From positions 3,162,001-3,226,000 of the forward strand of contig OZ247430.1 of NCBI GenBank assembly GCA_965232895.1: a stretch of DNA of 64,000 bases. Direction: 5' to 3'. Positions 60,439-64,000 of the stretch are shown in pieces (the stretch's first letter is position 1; every line of letters starts with the position of its first letter). A program made the translations under genes and the position numbers. Origin of the DNA: Bin87 sp965232895. Lineage in GTDB: Bacteria > Chloroflexota > Dehalococcoidia > Lucifugimonadales > UBA3495. Below the pieces are notes generated by a model that did not search any database, was not told the DNA's origin, and was given only the letters and a program-made list of their open reading frames with translations.

Positions 60439-61374
60439 CTACCCCAAACGATCGAAGAGTTCTCGCGCAATCGTCGGATATGCGTTGTATTCGGCTGCTC
60501 TCCGGGCGTTGTCCGATGCGTGTTCCCACACAGGAACACGATTCTCTGCGGCCTCGCTGTACCCGATCAATTCAACGGTCCACTTATTGACCACTTTGTC
60601 ACGGAACGTTGCGTCATTCATGATAGAACGCATCGTCTCGGCATGCGTATTGGTAATCATGTCGCCGCCCATCCTTACCTTGACAAAAACTATGCCGCCC
60701 AACTCGGCCACAACATGTCCGCTTTCGCCAGCCAAAGGTTGCGCGGCTCCGATGTGTTTACCTATTTCCCCCACTTTCCTGGTCAGGATGTTCAATCCGA
60801 TAGTCGATAAGTGATCCGGAATGGCTGTTACCACATAATAATCGCTGGCATGGAGCGCATTTTGGGTCATCAGATACAGGTTGGGCGGACAGTCAATGAT
60901 GACCCAATCGTAGCGGTCGTTGACTTCTTCGATGACCTTTTTCAGGAAAGAGCGTTCCCGCATATAGCGTTGAGCGTTTTGCCGTAGGGCTTGCATCGTC
61001 GGGAAGATGCCCACAATACTGCCCTCTTGGCTCAAATCTTCGCCCAGCAACTCTATGTCGCACGGTAAGATGTCCAGGTTCCGAATGCGGTTACGTCCAA
61101 TGGTCACCGCATCGTTCCAGACGAACCTTCCTACGTCCAGCGAATTGGACTTCGTGTATTGCTGGTAGAGATCCTTGATCGTCCCGAAATTGAGCTTCCT
61201 ACTCTCCCACTGTCCGATGGTGGCGCATAGGAACGTCAAATTGGTTTGAGGGTCTATGTCGATCATCAAAACCCTCTGGCCGCGATGCTGCACGAGTGAA
61301 CACGCCACATGGTAAGCCGACGTGGTTTTCCCAACGCCACCCTTGTAATTGATGAACGAAACTACGGTAACCAT
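60439..61374 (-). CDS. ParA-family AAA ATPase
   Basis: 311 residues from ATG 61374. Deviant Walker A NYKGGVGKTTSAYHVA (about 8-23), LMIDIDPQTNLT, Walker B WVIIDCPPNLYLMTQNAL and ASDYYVVTAIPDHLSTIG. C-terminal VPVWEHASDNARRAAEYNAYPTIARELFDRL is typical of soj/ParA-like accessory proteins. It is AT-richer than flanking genes and no ParB or origin is nearby, so it may come from a plasmid or serve positioning of another complex. Confidence 0.9.
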   Translation of the reverse strand: MVTVVSFINYKGGVGKTTSAYHVACSLVQHRGQRVLMIDIDPQTNLTFLCATIGQWESRKLNFGTIKDLYQQYTKSNSLDVGRFVWNDAVTIGRNRIRNLDILPCDIELLGEDLSQEGSIVGIFPTMQALRQNAQRYMRERSFLKKVIEEVNDRYDWVIIDCPPNLYLMTQNALHASDYYVVTAIPDHLSTIGLNILTRKVGEIGKHIGAAQPLAGESGHVVAELGGIVFVKVRMGGDMITNTHAETMRSIMNDATFRDKVVNKWTVELIGYSEAAENRVPVWEHASDNARRAAEYNAYPTIARELFDRLG

Positions 61375-61452
61375 ATCATTTTCCAATTAGGTCAACTCAT
61401 GCTAAACGCCACGGTAACACCGTGGCGTTCCGATGCGCTTACGCCAGGCCGA

Positions 61453-62496
61453 TCAGAGTTCGCCGGCGAACATGGCGGTCTGCTTGGAGAAGATCTGCAC
61501 CCGGTGGCGCGGGGCTTCGAGCACGAAGACGCGACCGTCATCGCCGACTTCGATGGCGATGGGGCCCTGGAATTCGCCTTCTCGTTCCGACAGCCCCAGG
61601 GCGCGCTCACGGGCCCGGACGATGGTGGGATCCAGGTAAACGCGCTCCGCGCCCCACTTGGATAGTCCGGCCTGCCCGTGCATGGTGGTGATGTAGCTGC
61701 CGTTGGCGCGGAAGACCTGGACGCGGTCGTTCCTATAATCGGTGACGAAGATATGGCCGTCCTTATCTACCGCCACGCCCGTCGGCCGGCTGAACTCGCC
61801 CTCTCCATCGCCTGAAGACCCGAACTTCATCAGGAATGTGCCATCGGGAGCGAACTTCTGAATGCGGTCATTGCGCCAGTCGGCCACGTAGACGTCGCCG
61901 TTGTGGTCGATCTCGATGCCCCAGGGGTGGTCGAACTCGCCGTCGCCGGCGCCCTTCCGGCCCCAACCGAATTTGAACTGCCCGTCTTTCGTGAACACCG
62001 AAACCCGGTGGTTGCGGCTTTCCACCACGTACAGGTTGTCATCCTTGTCGAACGCCAGCCCGGCGGGCCGGTCGATCTCGCCCTCACCAGAACCGGGAAT
62101 GCCCCACATGCCGATCCAGTTGCCGCGCTCCTGGTCGTAGATGGAGATCCGATTGAGCCATTCGTCGGATACGTACGCGTAGCCCTTGCTGTCCAGCGCC
62201 ACCGAGGTCGGCCACATAAACGAGCCGTTGGGGGTGGTTTCGTCCGCGTCTTCCGGGGGAATCTTCTGGCCGAACTCGGCGACCACCTCTTCTTCGTCAG
62301 GATGGAAGACGGTGACACGCTTGCAGGGGAAGAATGCCGGAGTCTCGGTGCCTCGGCTCAGCACGTACAACATGCCGTTGTCGTCGCGCGTGATGGCTAC
62401 CGGGTTGAAAAACCCGTTGCCGCTGCGAACTTCCTGGCGACCGATCGTATGGCTGTATTGAAACGTTACCGGCGCGAGCTCAGTCGCAGTAACCAT
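61453..62496 (-). CDS. NHL-repeat beta-propeller protein (cassette 2)
   Basis: 347 residues. Blades such as WPTSVALDSKGYAYVSDEWLNRISIYD, RPAGLAFDKDDNLYVVESRNHRVSVF and HPWGIEIDHNGDVYVADWRNDRIQKF, with IFVLEAPRHRVQIF at the end as in the paralogue at 45116. No signal peptide. Paired with DUF1501 and DUF1800 genes exactly as in the first cassette. Confidence 0.88.
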   Translation of the reverse strand: MVTATELAPVTFQYSHTIGRQEVRSGNGFFNPVAITRDDNGMLYVLSRGTETPAFFPCKRVTVFHPDEEEVVAEFGQKIPPEDADETTPNGSFMWPTSVALDSKGYAYVSDEWLNRISIYDQERGNWIGMWGIPGSGEGEIDRPAGLAFDKDDNLYVVESRNHRVSVFTKDGQFKFGWGRKGAGDGEFDHPWGIEIDHNGDVYVADWRNDRIQKFAPDGTFLMKFGSSGDGEGEFSRPTGVAVDKDGHIFVTDYRNDRVQVFRANGSYITTMHGQAGLSKWGAERVYLDPTIVRARERALGLSEREGEFQGPIAIEVGDDGRVFVLEAPRHRVQIFSKQTAMFAGEL

Positions 62497-62552
62497 ATTT
62501 CACCTTCCAAATTTCACGCCGTGTTTTCCGCGCGTCCGGCATTCGCAGCGTA

Positions 62553-62575
62553 GGGGCAGGTTATAAGCCTGCCCC
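62553..62575. repeat. Palindrome between NHL and DUF1501 genes
   Basis: GGGGCAGG and CCTGCCCC with a 7-base centre form an 8-bp stem in the gap of cassette 2. Similar in style to the AGGGGCGAAT palindromes but different in sequence. Confidence 0.6.
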
Positions 62576-62623
62576 CACTTCGCGACCATTCCTGCCAGCG
62601 TCGCGGACAGGGGTTGCAGATGA

Positions 62624-63760
62624 CTACTTTATGAAGTCGAACTGCTCGTAGGAGCCCTTCAGGATCTCCTGGTCATCGAGGTCAAGCCACTTGTCCAGTA
62701 TGGTGGCGTAGGTGCTGCGGAAGTCGTTGTTCCACTTCAGGTCACCTTCGTCCAGCTTGTCCGGTTCCAGGGACGGGTACTCACCGTAGAGGCCACCCTT
62801 GACGCCATCGCCGATCACGAAGGCCACGCTGCCCGAGCCGTGGTCGGTGCCGGAGCCGTTCTCCTGAACGCGGCGGCCAAACTCGGTGAAGAGAAGCATG
62901 ACTACTTCTTCATTGGCGTTGTGCTCTTTCAGGTCCTGGTAGAGGTCGTTGACCGCCCGGGACACCTCGCCCCACAGCTTGGCGAAGGAGGTGGGCTGGT
63001 TGGCGTGCGTGTCAAAGGCGCCGGGGTTCAGGCCGGTGTAGAGGACGCGGGTGCCAAACCCGGCAGTGTGCACCTGGGCGACGTTCTTCACCCACTGTGA
63101 GAACATGTCCCCGCCGTACTCCACGCTGGAGGAGTAGATCTCCGGCGCGGTGCGCAGGATGTCGGCGCCCTTCAGGGCATCCAGACCGGTTTGGGACAGG
63201 TACTCGTTGATGGGGCCGGAGCCAACCATGGGGGAGTACATGCGGGAGAAGATGTCCAGCGCCTCGGCGCGCTGGCTCTCACCGTCGATGCCGGTCAGTA
63301 CACCGTAGGTCTCCAGGCTGCCGACGGAGGCGACGGACACGCCCGGGGCTGCCAGGGCGCGGGGGAGGCCCCGGCCAAAGTTGACGGCGGTCAGGACGTT
63401 TTCCTTGTTGGGGTCAAGGTCCTGGATGGCGCGGCCCAGCCAGCCCTCGCTGGACATCTTGGCCGGCTCAGCCGTGTGCCAGATATCCATGGAGCGGAAG
63501 TGAGAGCGGATGGGGTTGGGATAGCCAATGCCCTGGATGACGGCAACTTTCCCGTCGTCGTACATATCCTTGATCGGGGCCATGGCGGGGTGGAACCCAA
63601 CCTTGTCGTCAACTGCCAGGACTTCCTCGACCTCCACCTTCAGGTGAGGGCGATAGTCCTTGTACAACGGGTCGTTGTAAGGAATGATGGTGTTGAGAGC
63701 GTCAAAGGCTCCCGACATCTGCAGGACTACCAGGACCGGGTCTTTCTTCGTAGCGGTCAC
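62624..63760 (-). CDS. DUF1501 protein (cassette 2)
   Basis: 378 residues from GTG 63760, with GGGAGG just upstream, which I prefer to a longer frame to 63802. KDPVLVVLQMSGAFDALNTIIPY, GIGYPNPIRSHFRSMDIWHT, FDTHANQPTSFAKLW and LLFTEFGRRVQENGSGTDHGSG match cassette 1 closely. Again no Tat signal. Function unknown. Confidence 0.9.
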   Translation of the reverse strand: MTATKKDPVLVVLQMSGAFDALNTIIPYNDPLYKDYRPHLKVEVEEVLAVDDKVGFHPAMAPIKDMYDDGKVAVIQGIGYPNPIRSHFRSMDIWHTAEPAKMSSEGWLGRAIQDLDPNKENVLTAVNFGRGLPRALAAPGVSVASVGSLETYGVLTGIDGESQRAEALDIFSRMYSPMVGSGPINEYLSQTGLDALKGADILRTAPEIYSSSVEYGGDMFSQWVKNVAQVHTAGFGTRVLYTGLNPGAFDTHANQPTSFAKLWGEVSRAVNDLYQDLKEHNANEEVVMLLFTEFGRRVQENGSGTDHGSGSVAFVIGDGVKGGLYGEYPSLEPDKLDEGDLKWNNDFRSTYATILDKWLDLDDQEILKGSYEQFDFIK

Positions 63761-63828
63761 GATTTTTCCTCCCGTGGGAATGGTTGCGCGGTTCGTAGGC
63801 AAATTCGCGCCAGCCGCACCGGTGTCGG

Positions 63829-64000
63829 CTAGGCGTAGATATATTCCTTGGTGGCGACGATCATCTGGAGCAGTTCGCTGACGCGATCGGCGAACTCCGC
63901 GGTGTCGGTGTTGATAGTCCCGCCCTTCTTGAGGCTTGCGGCCAGCATCTCGCGGGTCTCCGGCGACAGTTCGTAGTGGCCCATCAACCGGGAGGTGGTA
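63829..64000 (-). CDS. DUF1800 protein, C-terminal end (cassette 2, runs off window)
   Basis: The last 56 codons of a minus-strand gene that begins beyond the window. SRLMGHYELSPETREMLAASLKKGG and the end VSELLQMIVATKEYIYA resemble the tail of the DUF1800 protein at 47344 (which ends LALIAASRDFQFA) in length and position. Gene order NHL-DUF1501-DUF1800 as in cassette 1 supports the call. Confidence 0.72.
   Translation of the reverse strand, partial: TTSRLMGHYELSPETREMLAASLKKGGTINTDTAEFADRVSELLQMIVATKEYIYA

Overview
The window is GC-rich, gene-dense bacterial chromosome. I infer an uncultivated Chloroflexota lineage, most likely SAR202/Dehalococcoidia-like and marine or sponge-associated. The grounds are the mix of family III CoA-transferases, flavin-dependent LLM oxidoreductases, GMC oxidoreductases, DUF1501/DUF1800 pairs, NHL and BNR propellers, Uma2 proteins and Liv/Dpp-type transporters. 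The taxonomic call rests on gene content only; there is no rRNA gene in the window.

Left part (1-24 kb). The window opens inside glnS. An EcoRV-type restriction-modification remnant follows: an intact M.EcoRV-like methylase and a frameshifted, truncated EcoRV-like nuclease. Next come gltX, a broken potassium-channel gene, hydrolases, a BNR propeller and htpX. An accessory island (9.8-12.9 kb) holds a HigBA toxin-antitoxin pair, a candidate type II restriction-modification set and a DUF1828 protein. A split B12-dependent acyl-CoA mutase with a PaaK-like ligase follows, then an MBL hydrolase, a nuclease-like protein, small paired proteins, a CoA-transferase and a TPR protein.

Metal region (23.9-28.8 kb). 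A Fur-family regulator with its own operator faces a zinc-binding lipoprotein preceded by four copies of the same operator at 29-30 bp steps. The lipoprotein is a ZnuA/AztC-type binding protein with an AztD-like beta-propeller metallochaperone inserted in its His-rich loop. A Cu/Zn superoxide dismutase and a DUF3179 protein follow.

Transport and oxidation region (28.8-52.7 kb). Two closely related family 5 solute-binding lipoproteins precede two Dpp-type permeases and a PQQ-like propeller; no ATPase gene is present. A minus-strand stretch then carries an SDR, a lactonase-like propeller, an LLM oxidoreductase, a SulP transporter, two GMC oxidoreductases, an isochorismatase-like hydrolase and an NHL-DUF1501-DUF1800 cassette. 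A plus-strand LLM enzyme and a VOC protein close this part.

Right part (52.7-64 kb). A tRNA-Asn is followed by a complete Liv operon whose binding protein contains two complete binding domains in tandem. A ParA/SAP-like pair and a second NHL-DUF1501-DUF1800 cassette, cut by the window edge, finish the sequence. Several families of short palindromic repeats lie between genes. No CRISPR array, insertion sequence or prophage was seen.
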